This document shows positions 43,591-52,360 of a stretch of 64,000 nucleotides of DNA, one piece after another. Location: the NCBI GenBank assembly GCA_963734725.1, contig CAVTIX010000021.1:124001-188000 (forward strand), given 5' to 3'. How positions within the stretch are numbered: position 1 is the first letter of the stretch; each line of letters begins with the position of its first letter. The DNA is from DASXKD01 sp963734725. Its GTDB lineage: Bacteria; Actinomycetota; Actinomycetes; Streptosporangiales; Streptosporangiaceae. Made by a program: the position numbers and the translations under genes. Below the pieces are notes generated by a model. The model saw only the letters and a program-made list of their open reading frames with translations, was not told where the DNA came from and did no database searches.

Positions 43591-44307
43591 GCGGCGGAGC
43601 GCGCTGCGCCCCTGGATCAGCGCGAGGGTCGCGCTCGCGGCCTGGTCGGCGGCGCTGCCCACCGGGTCCGCCTCGTCGTCGAAGGACCCGTCGAGCAGCA
43701 GCGCGGCATGGCCGTGCGCGGTGGCTTCCACCGCCGCCATCAGGGCGCTGGCGGACTTGTCGTCGTGCTCGCACACCTCCAGCGCGCTGGCGCGGAAGGT
43801 TCCCTCCAGGGCATGGAAGGCGCGCCGGAACTCGGGGTAGCGGCTCTTGTCGATGCCCGCGACGAACAGCGTGTCGAACAGCGGGCGCTGCTCCGCGGCG
43901 AACCTGACGTAGGCGCGGGCCAGTGCGGCCAGCCGCTGCTCGGGAGGATCGGTGTCCCGCCCCTCCGCCGCCAGGGCCGCGGTGAAGGCGTCCAGCGCGC
44001 GGACCCCCACGGCCGCGATCAGGTCGTCACGGTCGGCGAAATGGCGGTACGGGGCGGCCACCGTCACCCCGAGCCGGCGGCTGGCTTCGGCCAGGGAGAA
44101 CTCGCGCACTCCCCGCTCGGCTATCAGGCTGATCGCCACGTCGATAAGCGCGGCCTTGAGGTCGCCATGGTGGTAGCGGCCGCCCTTGGCGGGCCCTTCA
44201 GATGGCGTATCTGACACCCGTGAGCCGTTCTGATTCCTGCCACAGGCGGCGCCGGTCGCCCTCGTCGTGGGAGCGCTCGCCCCGGCCGTCCCCGCGGCCG
44301 CCATCAT
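43588..44307 (-). CDS. TetR-family regulator (WHG-domain type)
   Basis: Up to 239 residues from ATG 44307; GTG 44217 (VSDTPSEGPAKGGRYHHGDL) is a good alternative since homology begins there. KGGRYHHGDLKAALIDVA and VTVAAPYRHFADRDDL are the DNA-binding signature of this TetR subgroup, and the C-terminal half matches its ligand domain. The palindrome at 44324 lies just upstream and suggests autoregulation. Its stop codon lies in the MITE. Confidence 0.86.
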   Translation of the reverse strand: MMAAAGTAGASAPTTRATGAACGRNQNGSRVSDTPSEGPAKGGRYHHGDLKAALIDVAISLIAERGVREFSLAEASRRLGVTVAAPYRHFADRDDLIAAVGVRALDAFTAALAAEGRDTDPPEQRLAALARAYVRFAAEQRPLFDTLFVAGIDKSRYPEFRRAFHALEGTFRASALEVCEHDDKSASALMAAVEATAHGHAALLLDGSFDDEADPVGSAADQAASATLALIQGRSALRR

Positions 44308-44323
44308 CGCCGATGTAAATGGA

Positions 44324-44338
44324 ACTAACAATGTTAGT
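44324..44338. promoter_or_regulatory. TetR operator candidate
   Basis: ACTAACA-A-TGTTAGT is a perfect 15-bp palindrome in a locally A/T-rich stretch, 17 nt upstream of ATG 44307 of the TetR gene and 111 nt before the plus-strand gene at 44449. Confidence 0.65.
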
Positions 44339-44448
44339 GAGATTAGCTTACGAGTACAGGGAAGTCCAGCCTCGGCCGGCCCTGGAAGACTGCGTCAGGT
44401 GCTGGCCAGCAGACAACCGGCGCGCGGGGCAGGCCCGCCGGCCGGGCC

Positions 44449-45036
44449 ATGACTCCCGCGGAGGAGCGGGCGCTGGGCGCGATCCGGTCCGAACTGGGCC
44501 GCCTCGCCCGCTACGACGACGAGTCGATCGTGCACGACCTGTGGGTCAGGCGGCGCTACGACGGCGGGCGCTTCGCCAACTACGGCGAGGCCCGGCGGGC
44601 CACCGTCACCACGGCCTGGCACGAGGCGGGGCACGCGGTGGCCGCGCTCGCCGTCGGGGCCCGGTTCCGCTCGGCCAGCATCCACCCCGGCCGTGACACC
44701 GAAGGGCGGGTGCACGGCATCCAGGGAACCAGCGACCTGGGCTTCGTGGTGGACGCCGCCGGGCAGATCGCCGAACGCCTGATGGCCTGGACCATGCTCA
44801 ACGACGATGAGTTGCGCGCCTGGCTGCCCACGTGGCGGGACGACGGCGGTGACGCGCGGCGGTTCCGTGCGGCCATCCACCAGCGCTTCGGCACGGACGA
44901 GTTCGCCGCATGGCGTTATAGCGAGGAGGTTCTGGTACCGCAACGCCTGAAGATCCGCCAGGTCGCCCGTGCCCTGCTGGTGCATCCACGACACATCCCG
45001 CGGCCGGTCGTCGCGGCCCTCGCCGCCGACTCTTGA
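44449..45036 (+). CDS. Stand-alone M41-like (FtsH-type) peptidase domain protein
   Basis: 195 residues. WHEAGHAVAALAVGARF (57-73) contains HEAGH, the zinc motif of FtsH-family M41 peptidases (His58, Glu59, His62), followed by VDAAGQIAERLMAW, where M41 domains have their third ligand helix. There is no AAA domain and no membrane helix. M41-like orphan domains are known in plants and bacteria but their roles are unclear. It is next to a TetR gene with a palindromic operator. Confidence 0.7.
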   Translation: MTPAEERALGAIRSELGRLARYDDESIVHDLWVRRRYDGGRFANYGEARRATVTTAWHEAGHAVAALAVGARFRSASIHPGRDTEGRVHGIQGTSDLGFVVDAAGQIAERLMAWTMLNDDELRAWLPTWRDDGGDARRFRAAIHQRFGTDEFAAWRYSEEVLVPQRLKIRQVARALLVHPRHIPRPVVAALAADS

Positions 45037-45091
45037 CGGCCCGGGCTGCGCCCTGCTTCGTACTCGAATAGTTAGATATCAATGGATCAGC

Positions 45092-45097
45092 TAGGCT
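45092..45097 (+). promoter_or_regulatory. -10 box for the MarR gene
   Basis: TAGGCT ends 6 nt before ATG 45104, fitting a leaderless transcript. The A/T-rich stretch 45068-45090 upstream (TAGTTAGATATCAATGGATC) may hold its own operator, though its symmetry is poor. Confidence 0.4.
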
Positions 45098-45103
45098 AGG
45101 CAC

Positions 45104-45559
45104 ATGCGACCGGCGCGCACTCCCATCGGCCTGGAACTGGCCCGGGCCGCCAGGACGGTCAGCCGCGCCTTCGACGACGCCCTGGCCGGGGCGGGCGGTT
45201 CCCTGCCGGTGTGGCTGGTCTTGCTCAACCTGAAGACCCGCCAGGTGTCCAGCCAGCGGGAACTGGCCGAGGCGGTCGGCGTGCGGGAGGCCACGCTCAC
45301 CCACCACCTGAACGCCATGGACACGCAAGGACTGATCACCCGCACCCGGGATCCGGCCAACCGGCGCACCCACATCGTTGAACTGACCCCGGCCGGCGAG
45401 GCGGCCTTCCTCCGGCTCAGGGACGCGGCGACCGCCTTCGACCGCAGGCTGCGCGACGGCCTGACCGACACCGATCTCGACGGGCTCGCCGCTCTGCTCG
45501 GCAGGCTGGCCGGCAACGTGACGGGCAAGCAGGGCCCGGCCGGGCCCTGGCCAGACTGA
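45104..45559 (+). CDS. MarR-family regulator
   Basis: 151 residues. Winged helix: RELAEAVGVREATLTHHLNAMDTQGLITRTRDPANRRTHIVELT (quoted here as RELAEAVGVREATLTHH and RDPANRRTHIVELT in separate parts of the wing). MarR proteins respond to phenolics, oxidants or antibiotics. It has no obvious partner: upstream is the M41-like protein, and downstream a convergent aldolase. Confidence 0.9.
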   Translation: MRPARTPIGLELARAARTVSRAFDDALAGAGGSLPVWLVLLNLKTRQVSSQRELAEAVGVREATLTHHLNAMDTQGLITRTRDPANRRTHIVELTPAGEAAFLRLRDAATAFDRRLRDGLTDTDLDGLAALLGRLAGNVTGKQGPAGPWPD

Positions 45560-45654
45560 TCCCTCTGCTGCCACCGCGCCCATGACGCCTGCCGGGCGGC
45601 GTCATACCCCCGCGGGCCCGCCTGCCCGTTCATGATCATGGTGGTCTTGTTGAC

Positions 45655-46518
45655 CTACCGTGACCCAAGGCCCCGGCGGACGGTCGCGGCGCCTATCACT
45701 GTCAGCAGGCGGGTTACCTCGATGACGATCGCATCGCGCCCCGCCGCACCGTACCGTCGCGGGTCGACCAGCGAGGCATCGGCCGCGAGACAGTCGCGGA
45801 CGGCGGCCGTGAAGGCCTTGTTCAGCTGGGTGGCCACATTGATCTTGGTCATCCCGGCGCCGATCGCTGCGGCCAGCGCCGCATCGGGAACTCCCGACGA
45901 GCCGTGCAGGACCAGCGGGACGCTCACCGCGCCGCGGATTCTAGCGATAAGCCCGATGTCAAGGACCGCGTCGCGGGTCAACATCGCGTGGGAACTGCCG
46001 ACCGCCACGGCCAGGGCATCCACCCCCGTGGCGCCGACGTAGCGGGCCGCGTCGTCAGGATCGGTGCGCGCACGGGGCGAGTGCACGCCGTCCTTCCCGC
46101 CGATCTCGCCGAGCTCGGCCTCGAGCCACATCCCCCGCTCGTGACACCACCGGGCGACTCCGGCTGTAGCGCGGACATTCTGGTCGTAGGGAACGGCCGA
46201 CGCGTCGTACATGACCGATCCGAAGCCCAGGCCGGCGGCTTCCCGGACAAGTTCGGTACCGGTGGCGTGGTCGAGGTGCAGCGCCACCGGCACGGCGGCC
46301 GAGCCGACGATGGCGGCGCAGGCCCGGGCCAGCGGGCCGAGTGCGCCGTGGTAGGCGACACAGTTCTGGCTGACCTGAAGGACCACGGGCGCGCCGGCGG
46401 CTTCAGCGCCGGCCACGATCGCCTCGGCGTGCTCGATGCCGATGACGTTAAACGCGCCAACGCCGCGGCCCGCCGCCGCGGCCGGCCCGACGATCTCCGC
46501 CATCCGCGCCGCTGGCAT
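45655..46518 (-). CDS. Class II sugar-bisphosphate aldolase
   Basis: 287 residues of the FbaA/GatY/KbaY family. Zinc ligands are expected in ALHLDHATG, the glycine-rich LVLHGSSGVPD and the TKINVATQLN phosphate loop. The start is ATG 46518, overlapping the kinase stop (TGATG). Together with the PfkB kinase it would phosphorylate and cleave tagatose- or fructose-phosphate to triose phosphates. The short, KbaY/GatY-like length favours tagatose-1,6-bisphosphate. Confidence 0.88.
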   Translation of the reverse strand: MPAARMAEIVGPAAAAGRGVGAFNVIGIEHAEAIVAGAEAAGAPVVLQVSQNCVAYHGALGPLARACAAIVGSAAVPVALHLDHATGTELVREAAGLGFGSVMYDASAVPYDQNVRATAGVARWCHERGMWLEAELGEIGGKDGVHSPRARTDPDDAARYVGATGVDALAVAVGSSHAMLTRDAVLDIGLIARIRGAVSVPLVLHGSSGVPDAALAAAIGAGMTKINVATQLNKAFTAAVRDCLAADASLVDPRRYGAAGRDAIVIEVTRLLTVIGAATVRRGLGSR

Positions 46519-47471
46519 CAGTCCGCCTCGCCGCGGCTCACCCTGACCCCGGCCAGCGCCTCGGCGTAGTCAGCCTGGCTGAACTCTCCCGCGACCGGCG
46601 CGGCAGCCGAGGCGGCGCCGAGCGCGACCGCGTGCCGCAGTCGCTCCTCCCACGGGCGCCCCAGGACAAGCCCGTGCACCAGGCCCGCGGCCACGGCATC
46701 CCCGGCGCCGGTCGGATTCCCCCGCACGTCGGCCGGCGGCACCGCCTGCCAGCAGCCATCGCCGGTGAGGGCCCATAGCCCGTCGGCTCCGAGCGTGACC
46801 ACGACCGCCTGCGGGCCGGCGGCCATCAGTTCGCGTGCGACGAGGGCCACCGCGTCCTTGTCCGCGCCGCGCGCCGTGGACAGGCTGCGGCCGGCGAGAG
46901 CTTCCAGCTCGGCGAGGTTCGGCTTGACGATGGCCGGGCGGGCGGCCGCGCCGCGGAGCAGTGCCTCGCCGTGCGCGTCCAGCACGGCCGGCACCCCGGC
47001 CGCCGCGGCCATGGAGCCCAGCTCTGCGTAGGTATCCGGCGAAAGGCCGTGCGGCAAGCTGCCGGAAAGGACAACGGCCGTGCATCCCGCCAGTGCCTTT
47101 TCATACATAACGCAAAACGCGGCGTACTCATCGGGCCCGACCGGCGGGCCCGGCTCGTTAAACAACGCGGTACCGCCGCGGACGGTGTCGACCACGGCGA
47201 AGGTCCGCCGGGTCTCGCCACGGATCCGCGTGAATGACGCCGGCACCCGGAGCACCCCGAGCGCGGATACCACCCGCTCGCCGGTGATGCCGCCCGCGAA
47301 CCCGATCACCTTGACCTCGGCACCGATCGCCCGCAATATTCGGGCCACGTTCAGCCCCTTGCCGCCGGCCTGGGCCCGGATCACGGCTGGCCGGTTGACG
47401 CCGGCCCAGTCGACGCCTGGCACGTGATGCGTGACATCCAGAGCCGGGTTGAGGGTGACGACGAGGATCAC
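46518..47471 (-). CDS. PfkB-family hexose-phosphate kinase (LacC/FruK type)
   Basis: 317 residues. The N-terminal TLNPALDVTHHV and AGGKGLNVARIL and the C-terminal NPTGAGDAVAAG are those of tagatose-6-phosphate kinase/1-phosphofructokinase. It phosphorylates a hexose phosphate for the aldolase that follows. The ATG/TTG start at 47471 follows a plain leader. The gap 47472-47846 upstream contains the SIS remnant and divergent promoters. Confidence 0.9.
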   Translation of the reverse strand: MILVVTLNPALDVTHHVPGVDWAGVNRPAVIRAQAGGKGLNVARILRAIGAEVKVIGFAGGITGERVVSALGVLRVPASFTRIRGETRRTFAVVDTVRGGTALFNEPGPPVGPDEYAAFCVMYEKALAGCTAVVLSGSLPHGLSPDTYAELGSMAAAAGVPAVLDAHGEALLRGAAARPAIVKPNLAELEALAGRSLSTARGADKDAVALVARELMAAGPQAVVVTLGADGLWALTGDGCWQAVPPADVRGNPTGAGDAVAAGLVHGLVLGRPWEERLRHAVALGAASAAAPVAGEFSQADYAEALAGVRVSRGEAD

Positions 47472-47701
47472 TGTGAGCTGCCCGGCTCAGCGCGGGGTGA
47501 CGATGACCGAACGGGCCGGGTTACGCGGCTTGCCGCGGTCAACCCCACACAACGCTTCCTTCTCCCGGGCACAGCCGGGGGCCGTGGCGGCACCCCGCCA
47601 CGGAGCGGGCCGATTGGCGGCCTCGCTCGTGACGGCGTGCATCCAGGCGAATCTACCGGTGTGGCCGCTCAGCCAGCAACCCCGAACGACCAGAAGCGGC
47701 C

Positions 47702-47730
47702 TTGCAGAGCGCACGAGTGTGTTCTAATAT
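47702..47730 (+). promoter_or_regulatory. Promoter of the ABC importer genes
   Basis: TTGCAG, exactly 17 nt, then TAATAT: the best sigma-70-like promoter of the window. A twin lies at 61051. The leader to ATG 47847 is about 110 nt. Confidence 0.75.
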
Positions 47731-47740
47731 CCGCACATCC

Positions 47741-47752
47741 GAGCGAGAACGA
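47741..47752 (+). promoter_or_regulatory. Putative DeoR operator
   Basis: GAGCGAGAACGA begins 10 nt after the -10 box, so a protein bound here would block transcription. The same word stands at 61089-61100, and GAGCAAGTGCGA at 57991-58002 before a GH4 gene, giving GAGCRAGWRCGA. Confidence 0.45.
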
Positions 47753-47846
47753 AAGCAGAAGCGACGACGAGGGCTTCCGGACCGAGGCAGCGTCCCGGAC
47801 CCGTTCGGGCCACGCTCGCAGACGCACGTGAGCCGGTGGAGGGCTG

Positions 47847-48767
47847 ATGGCCACGACCCTCGACGAGGCCACCATCGCCCGGGACGCCAACCGCCGTATC
47901 CGCCGCTCAAACAACATCACCGGCTGGGCCTTCGCGGGCCCCTCGGTGTTCATCGTGCTCGGCCTGTCGTTCATCCCGATGATCTGGGCGGCCTACCTGT
48001 CGCTCACGGACTCGAACCTCCTATCGTCTGGCCACTTCATCGGGCTCGCGAACTACGCCGCCCTGGCCAAGGATCCGATGCTCCGCCAGGCGTTCACGAA
48101 CACGCTTCTGCTCGCTGTCATGTACCTGCCGATCGGCCTGGCGGCCGGGCTCGGCGTGGCGGTCCTGCTGAACCAGAAGATCAGGCTCATCGGCTTCTAC
48201 CGCACCTGCTTCCTCGTGCCGTTCGTCGCGTCGGCGGCGGCCGAGGGCCTGCTGTTCGGGTTCATCTTCGATCCCGACTTCGGGATCGTGAACGCCGGAT
48301 TGCAGGCGGTGGGGCTGCCGCGCCAGGGCTTTCTCCAGGACCCCTCCCAGGCCCTGGTCGTGCTGGCGATCGTGTACTTCTGGACCCAGTTCGGCTTCAA
48401 CATCGTGATCTACCTCGCCGCGCTCCAGGACATCCCCCAGGAGGTCCTCGAGGCGGCGTCGATCGATGGCGCGGGCAAGTGGGCCAAGTTCTGGCACGTC
48501 ACCGTGCCGACCGTCCGGCCGGTGACGATCTTCCTGCTGGTGTGGGGCCTCATCGACGTGTTCCAGTTCTTCGACCTCGTCTACACGACCACGAGGGGAG
48601 GCCCCCTCAACTCGACGCTGACGCTCGTGTACTACATCTGGGAGCTGGCGTTCAACTTCTTCACGGCCGGCTACGGCGCGGCCGTCGCGTACGTCCTGTT
48701 CTTCACGAGCCTGATCGTGACCGTCGCCGCGCTCGCCTACGGCCGCAGACGGAGACTCACGCTGTGA
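47847..48767 (+). CDS. Sugar ABC transporter permease 1
   Basis: 306 residues, six helices, UgpA/MalF-like. The ATPase-docking EAA loop is EVLEAASIDGAGKWAKFWHVTVP. ATG 47847 follows GGAGG. It imports an oligosaccharide or sugar with the second permease and the lipoprotein; the ATPase is probably the MalK-type protein at 58927. Confidence 0.93.
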   Translation: MATTLDEATIARDANRRIRRSNNITGWAFAGPSVFIVLGLSFIPMIWAAYLSLTDSNLLSSGHFIGLANYAALAKDPMLRQAFTNTLLLAVMYLPIGLAAGLGVAVLLNQKIRLIGFYRTCFLVPFVASAAAEGLLFGFIFDPDFGIVNAGLQAVGLPRQGFLQDPSQALVVLAIVYFWTQFGFNIVIYLAALQDIPQEVLEAASIDGAGKWAKFWHVTVPTVRPVTIFLLVWGLIDVFQFFDLVYTTTRGGPLNSTLTLVYYIWELAFNFFTAGYGAAVAYVLFFTSLIVTVAALAYGRRRRLTL

Positions 48768-49678
48768 CCGGCGAGCAGACCCTGCGGCCCGTGCCCGAGG
48801 CCGACATGGCGGTGCATCGCGCCCGGATCGAGGAGGCCGACCGGCGGATGCGCCGCAGCGGCTGGCGGCGCCACCTGCCGCAGCGCGGGCATCTGGTCCT
48901 GCTGCCCCTGTCGATCATCATGGTCCTGCCGTTCGTCTGGATGGTCCTCACGTCGTTCATGACCGACACCGAGATCAAGCGCATCCCCCCGGCGATCTGG
49001 CCTCATCACCTGAACGCCGGGGGGTACAAGCTCGTCCTGGCCAGCTCGGACTTCCCCTACTGGTTCCTGAACAGCCTGATCGTCTCCGGCGCCGCGGTCA
49101 TCGCCCAGCTGGTCCTGTGCAGCCTGGCCGGCTACGCGTTCGCGCGCATCCAGTTCCGGGGGTCAACCGTGATGCTGATCCTGCTGCTCGCGACGGCCCT
49201 CATCCCGTTCCAGCTGACGGTGATCCCCACTTTCGTGATCTTCCACGACATCGGGCTCATCAACACGCTCGGGGCGCTCATCGTGCCCCAGCTGACATCC
49301 GCGCTGGGCATCTACCTCATGTACTCGTTCTTCCAGTCGTTCCCGAGAGAGCTCGAGGAGGCCGGGCGCATCGACGGCTGCAGCCGCCTGCAGGTCTTCT
49401 GGAAGATCGTGCTGCCGCTCGCGAGGCCGGCCCTGGCCGCCCTCGGCATCATCACGTTCATCTACGCGTGGAACGATCTTTTCTGGCCGCTGATCGCGAT
49501 CACGTCGAGCCGTACGTTCACCGTGCAGGTAGGCCTCACCACGTTCCAGGGTGAACATGTAACCCACTGGTCACAGGTTATGGCCGGCACGGTCTTGACC
49601 ACGGTGCCGGTGCTGCTCGTGTTCCTCATCGGCCAGCGCCGGTTTGTGCAGGCGATCACCGGAGCCGTCAAGGGATGA
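48764..49678 (+). CDS. Sugar ABC transporter permease 2
   Basis: 304 residues, UgpE/MalG-like with six helices; the EAA loop is ELEEAGRIDGCSRLQVFWKIVLP. GTG 48764 overlaps the stop of permease 1 (GTGA). A much longer frame reaching back to 47702 is a shadow of permease 1. Confidence 0.93.
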   Translation: MTGEQTLRPVPEADMAVHRARIEEADRRMRRSGWRRHLPQRGHLVLLPLSIIMVLPFVWMVLTSFMTDTEIKRIPPAIWPHHLNAGGYKLVLASSDFPYWFLNSLIVSGAAVIAQLVLCSLAGYAFARIQFRGSTVMLILLLATALIPFQLTVIPTFVIFHDIGLINTLGALIVPQLTSALGIYLMYSFFQSFPRELEEAGRIDGCSRLQVFWKIVLPLARPALAALGIITFIYAWNDLFWPLIAITSSRTFTVQVGLTTFQGEHVTHWSQVMAGTVLTTVPVLLVFLIGQRRFVQAITGAVKG

Positions 49679-49715
49679 CCGGCAGCGGCCAGGGCTGACA
49701 AACAAGGAGACCAAT

Positions 49716-51023
49716 ATGAAGCGAATAGCGCTGGCGGGGATCGCGGCCTTGACCCTGGTGCTGGCCGCATGCTCGGGATCGGGCTCGAGCTCCTCGGGGA
49801 CCAGCTCATCGGGGACGGTCACGATCCAGTGGTGGCATGCACAGACCCCGCCCACAGATAAGGTGATGCAGCAGCTCGCCAACTCCTTCAACGCCTCGCA
49901 TCCGCACATCGTGGTGCAGGCGAGCTCCGGGGGGACCTCCACCGGAGATCTGCTGCCGAAGGTCACGACGGCGCTCGCGGCCGGGATCGCTCCCGACGTC
50001 GCGTACATCTACGGGTCCTACGCCGCCAACATCGCCCAGAGCGGCAAGACCGTGAACCTGGCGAACATCATCCACTCGCCGGGATACAACTGGAACGACT
50101 TCTATCCGGCGTCGCAGCAGATCGTGTCGCCCGGAGGCAAGGTCATCGGGTTCCCCGCCCTCATCGACAACCTGTCGGTGATCTACAACAAGAAGCTGTT
50201 CGCCGCGGCCGGGGTCCCCGCTCCGTCCCCCAACTGGACCTGGGACCAGTTCCGCGCCATCGCGAAGAAGCTGACCAATCCGGCCAACCACATCTACGGC
50301 GTGAACTACCCCATCGGCGGGGACACGCTCGACACTTCCTGGCGGTTCTTCCCGGGCCTCTGGCAGCGCGGCGGGCAGATCCTCTCGCCCGACCACAAGA
50401 AGGCGCTGTTCAACTCGCCCGCCGGCGTAGCCAACCTGACGCTCTGGCAGCAGATGGCGACCGTCGACCATTCGGTGTACCTGGACCCGACGGCATCGAA
50501 GGCCGGACCGCTGTTCACGAGCGGGCACCTGGCGATGTTCGTCAGCGGCCCGTGGGAGGTCCCGGTGCTGAACCAGGCGAAGGTCGACTGGGCGGACGTG
50601 CCGCTGCCGGCCGTGACCACCAACCACCAGACCGTGTCCGGCCCCGACAACTGGGTCATCTTCAACAACGGGTCCGCGCGGGTGGCCGCCTCGATCACGT
50701 TCCTGGAGTGGCTGACCGCGCCGCAGCAGGAACTGACGTGGATGATGGGGTCCGGCTCGCTCCCGATCCGGCCGTCCATCCTCAAGCTGCCGGGCTACCA
50801 GCAGTTCCTGAAGAAGTACCCGGGGATCGGGCCGATGGCGGCCAACCTGGTGAACGCCAAGGAGGCCATGCCCACGCTGCCGCAGTGGCCGCGCATCGTC
50901 GACTCCCTCGGCAACGGCATCGCGTCGGCGCTCCTCGGCCGGGCCGCCCCGGCGGCCGCGCTTAATCAGGCGGCGCAGCAGGCGGACACATTCCTTAACG
51001 TGCCCGGCGCGGCTGGCGGGTAG
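49716..51023 (+). CDS. Sugar-binding lipoprotein of the ABC importer
   Basis: 435 residues from ATG 49716 with AAGGAGA upstream. Lipoprotein signal: MKRIALAGIAALTLVLAAC, with the lipidated Cys at 19, followed by a Ser/Gly linker. The family-1 solute-binding fold (UgpB/MalE) shows TIQWWHAQTPP, YNKKLFAAAGV and the Trp-rich WTWDQFRAIAKKL. It captures the substrate outside the cell for the two permeases. Ends 38 nt before convergent GH4. Confidence 0.93.
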   Translation: MKRIALAGIAALTLVLAACSGSGSSSSGTSSSGTVTIQWWHAQTPPTDKVMQQLANSFNASHPHIVVQASSGGTSTGDLLPKVTTALAAGIAPDVAYIYGSYAANIAQSGKTVNLANIIHSPGYNWNDFYPASQQIVSPGGKVIGFPALIDNLSVIYNKKLFAAAGVPAPSPNWTWDQFRAIAKKLTNPANHIYGVNYPIGGDTLDTSWRFFPGLWQRGGQILSPDHKKALFNSPAGVANLTLWQQMATVDHSVYLDPTASKAGPLFTSGHLAMFVSGPWEVPVLNQAKVDWADVPLPAVTTNHQTVSGPDNWVIFNNGSARVAASITFLEWLTAPQQELTWMMGSGSLPIRPSILKLPGYQQFLKKYPGIGPMAANLVNAKEAMPTLPQWPRIVDSLGNGIASALLGRAAPAAALNQAAQQADTFLNVPGAAGG

Positions 51024-51061
51024 CAGGTCAGGCAGCTCTCCCGGCCGGGTGACGAGGTGGC

Positions 51062-52360
51062 TCAGCCGCCGCTGATCCCGGCCGGGATCAGCTCGCCGTG
51101 GGCGTCGATCAGCTCGTCGCACACCCGGATGATCTCGTCGATGGACAGCGTGGCCGCCGTGTTGGGGTCGAGGAGCGCCGCCTGGTACACCAGGTCCCGG
51201 CGTTCCTCGAGCGCTGCCCGCACGGTCAGCTCGCAGACGTTCAGGTACAGGCGGTTGAGCGCGGCGAGCTGCGGCGGCAGGCTGCCCACGCGGGTGGGCT
51301 GGACCCCCGCCCGGTCCACGAGGCACGGCACTTCGACGCAGCAGTCCTCCGGCAGGTTCTCGATCGAGCCGCCGTTGCGGACGTTGCCGTAGACCATCCG
51401 GCGCGTCCCCGTCTCGATGGAGTGGATGATCTGCGGGGCGTACTCGCAGCCGGGTTCGAGCCCTAGCGGCTGGCCCGCCTGGAGCTTGCGCCGGGTCTCC
51501 GCGTAGGAGCCGAGATTCTGCTCACTGCGGCGCAGGTACTCGTTCACGGGGATCCGGAAGCGGCGGACCTGGTCCTCATGGGGAAGGAACCAGGGCACGA
51601 GGTCGGCGTTGTGCTCGCTCGACTCGGTCGGGAAGTAGCCGAACCGCTTGAGCATCTCCACCCGGACGCGCCGCCCGAGCCCGTCGGGGTCGTCGCGCAC
51701 AATCTGCCGGAGCCGCGGGTACAGGTCCTGCCCGCCGTGCTCCAGCCGCAGGATCCACGACTGGTGGTTGATCCCGCCCGCAAGGTAGGTGATCTCCCCG
51801 AACGGGACACCGAGCAGCTCCGCGAGCTGCTGGGCGGTGTTCTCCGGCGACATGCACACGCCGGCGACGCGCTGGTGGGCGGTGCCCGAGTAGATCGCCC
51901 ACACCAGCGCGGCCATCGGGTTGGTGTAGTTGTAGAGCCAGGCGCCGGGCGCGACCTCGTGCAAGTCGCGCGCCAGGCCGAGCAGCGCCGGGATCGTGCA
52001 GAGGGCCCGGAAGACGCTTCCGATGCCCATGGTGTCCGCCATCGTCTGCCGCACGCCGTGCCGCCCGGGGATCTCGAAGTCGAGCCTCAGTCCCTCGTGA
52101 CCGCCGACCCGGATCATGCTGATCACGTGATCCGCCCCGTCGAGCGCCGCCCGGCGGTCCAGGTGCGGCTCGATCGTGGCCGGCGAGCCCAGTGCCGCCG
52201 CGGTCCAGCGCGCGATGGCCGCCGCGGTCTCGAGGCGTTCGCCGTCGATGTCGAACAGCGCGATCGTGGACCCGGCGAGCTCGTCGAAGCTGAGGATGTC
52301 GGCCAGCAGTTCCTTCGTGAACTCGACGCTGCCGGCCCCGTTGAGCACGATCTTCGTCAT
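51062..52360 (-). CDS. GH4 glycosidase with atypical CMSP motif
   Basis: 432 residues from ATG 52360 (GGAGG upstream; overlaps the LLM stop as TGATG). GH4 enzymes need NAD and Mn and cleave glycosides by oxidising C3. The NAD loop NGAGSVEFT, YNYTNPMA and GINHQ (His199) are conserved. The metal-Cys motif reads CMSP (169-172) instead of the CHEV, CHSV, CHG, CDMP or CNVP known for characterised branches. It is the last gene of a minus-strand run. The substrate is unclear. Confidence 0.88.
   Translation of the reverse strand: MTKIVLNGAGSVEFTKELLADILSFDELAGSTIALFDIDGERLETAAAIARWTAAALGSPATIEPHLDRRAALDGADHVISMIRVGGHEGLRLDFEIPGRHGVRQTMADTMGIGSVFRALCTIPALLGLARDLHEVAPGAWLYNYTNPMAALVWAIYSGTAHQRVAGVCMSPENTAQQLAELLGVPFGEITYLAGGINHQSWILRLEHGGQDLYPRLRQIVRDDPDGLGRRVRVEMLKRFGYFPTESSEHNADLVPWFLPHEDQVRRFRIPVNEYLRRSEQNLGSYAETRRKLQAGQPLGLEPGCEYAPQIIHSIETGTRRMVYGNVRNGGSIENLPEDCCVEVPCLVDRAGVQPTRVGSLPPQLAALNRLYLNVCELTVRAALEERRDLVYQAALLDPNTAATLSIDEIIRVCDELIDAHGELIPAGISGG

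Larger units (their letters stand above)
47583..47768. repeat. Duplicated divergent promoter region, copy 1, with SIS gene remnant
   Basis: This region is similar to about 60933-61120. On the minus strand, ATG 47642 opens MHAVTSEAANRPAPWRGAA, a copy of the first codons of the SIS gene at 60991 (VRAITSEIASQPALWRKAA); it then loses homology and stops, so it is a 5' remnant. TTGCTG (47679-47674), 18 nt and TAGATT (47655-47650) form its promoter, 7 nt before the ATG. No other gene is seen in the gap 47472-47846. Confidence 0.8.

Noticed and set aside
47702..48763. Long plus-strand frame upstream of permease 2
   Set aside because: It is out of frame with permease 1 and reads Arg/His/Pro-rich shadow sequence; only the part from GTG 48764 is a real protein.
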